Shown here piece by piece: positions 6,036 to 6,694 of a DNA stretch of 6,694 nt (positions are counted from its first letter, which is position 1; every line of letters starts with the position of its first letter). Origin of the DNA: an uncultured Rhodospirillales bacterium (GTDB lineage Bacteria; Pseudomonadota; Alphaproteobacteria; Acetobacterales; Acetobacteraceae); the NCBI GenBank assembly GCA_903928045.1, contig CAIYPH010000330.1, positions 1 through 6,694 of the forward strand, read 5' to 3'. The notes beneath the pieces are model-generated. The model had not been told where the DNA came from and did not search any database. It saw only the letters and a program-made list of their open reading frames with translations. The position numbers were made by a program, and so were the translations under genes.

Positions 6036-6694
6036 TCAGGCGTTTCCCGTAAGATAGTCAATGGCCGCCATGATGCCGCCCGGTGTGTGCGGAACTCCCG
6101 CACTGCGCAGCCCCATCTCGATGCCGCCGAGCGTGCCGATCAACTGGAGATCGCCGAAGTCGCCGAGGTGGCCGATACGGAACACCCGGTCTTTCAACTG
6201 GCCGAGCCCGTTGCCGAGCGACATATTGGATTTCGCCAGGATCGTCGCGCGCAGATTATCCGCGCTATGGCCCTCAGGCACCCGCACGGCGGTGAGCGCC
6301 GAGGAGTAGTGGCGGGGATCGGCGCACTGGATTTCGAGTCCCCAAGCCCGCACGGCGCGGCGCGTCGCCTCGGCGTGGCGGTCGTGGCGGGCGAACACGT
6401 TGGTCATCCCCTCCTCCAGCAGCATCGAGACCGCGGAATCGAGGCCGTAGAGCAGATTGGTGCCGGGGGTGTAGGGGAAATAGCCGGTCTCATTGGCCGC
6501 CAGCATCGGCCGCCAGTCCCAGTAGCTGCGCGGCATTTTCGCCGCCTCCGCCGCCGCGAGCGCCTTCTTGCTGAGCGCGTTGAAACTCAGCCCCGGCGGC
6601 AGCATCAGCCCTTTCTGTGAACCCGCGACCGTGACGTCCACGCCCCAGGCGTCGTGCCTGTAGTCGATGCTGGCCAGCGAGGAAATCGTGTCCA
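6036..6694 (-). CDS. sgaA: Serine-glyoxylate aminotransferase-like protein, 5'-truncated by window edge
   Basis: This is a PLP-dependent class V aminotransferase. The best match by eye is serine-glyoxylate transaminase, which converts serine and glyoxylate to hydroxypyruvate and glycine in the serine cycle or in glyoxylate/photorespiratory-type metabolism. The frame is open to the window edge, so the GTG at 6641 is internal. The visible part begins with DTISSLASIDYRHDAWG, whose first Asp should contact the PLP ring nitrogen. It is followed by VAGSQKGLMLPPGL, with the PLP-binding lysine at 6612-6614. YFPYTPGTNLLYGL and FRIGHLGD follow; the arginine in the latter (6177-6179) should bind the substrate carboxylate. 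The end is IDYLTGNA with a TGA stop. About 219 residues of an expected 390-400 are present. An alanine-glyoxylate or broader aminotransferase activity cannot be excluded, as the substrate is not fixed by these motifs. It lies upstream of pleD on the same strand with a 98-base gap. Confidence 0.87.
   Translation of the reverse strand, partial: DTISSLASIDYRHDAWGVDVTVAGSQKGLMLPPGLSFNALSKKALAAAEAAKMPRSYWDWRPMLAANETGYFPYTPGTNLLYGLDSAVSMLLEEGMTNVFARHDRHAEATRRAVRAWGLEIQCADPRHYSSALTAVRVPEGHSADNLRATILAKSNMSLGNGLGQLKDRVFRIGHLGDFGDLQLIGTLGGIEMGLRSAGVPHTPGGIMAAIDYLTGNA

Noticed and set aside
6087..6620. Open frame of 177 codons opposite the aminotransferase gene
   Set aside because: Shadow frame; the opposite strand encodes the PLP lysine and carboxylate-binding arginine motifs.
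1..6694. Undescribed defence, mobile or biosynthetic system
   Set aside because: All genes belong to well-known core families in a familiar alphaproteobacterial order; no transposase, integrase, toxin-antitoxin, CRISPR or abrupt composition change was seen.

Overview
The window looks like ordinary core chromosome of a GC-rich alphaproteobacterium. The support is a PleD-type diguanylate cyclase whose key residues fall at the same numbers as in Caulobacter PleD, a cysteine-free L33 typical of the class, and the order topA-rnr-rpmG-pleD, which as I recall is common in alphaproteobacteria. A Rhodospirillales/Acetobacteraceae-like origin is possible, but the sequence alone does not settle it. No mobile element, CRISPR array, tRNA or rRNA was seen.

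Layout. Positions 1-2008 (+) hold the 3' two thirds of topA (DNA topoisomerase I), cut by the left edge. One base after its stop begins rnr (RNase R, 2010-4250, +), so the two probably form an operon with coupled translation. A gap of about 100 bases carries an imperfect inverted repeat over the rnr stop and a likely promoter for rpmG (ribosomal protein L33, 4353-4520, +). Two GC-rich hairpins lie between the convergent genes rpmG and pleD. pleD (4564-5937, -) encodes a response regulator with two receiver domains and a GGDEF domain. Upstream of it, on the same strand, is the 3' part of a serine-glyoxylate aminotransferase gene (6036-6694, -), cut by the right edge. The 98 bases between them include an AT-rich patch that may hold a pleD promoter.

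How the genes relate. topA, rnr and rpmG are growth-related housekeeping functions: DNA supercoiling, turnover of structured RNA, and the ribosome. pleD makes the second messenger c-di-GMP and probably controls the switch between motile and attached life. The aminotransferase belongs to glycine/serine/glyoxylate metabolism, including the serine cycle where that is present. I see no sign that the right-hand pair works with the left-hand cluster, and no strong candidate for an undescribed system. The most useful second looks are the degenerate second receiver of PleD, the repeat-built basic tail of TopA, and the palindromes around the rpmG/pleD junction.
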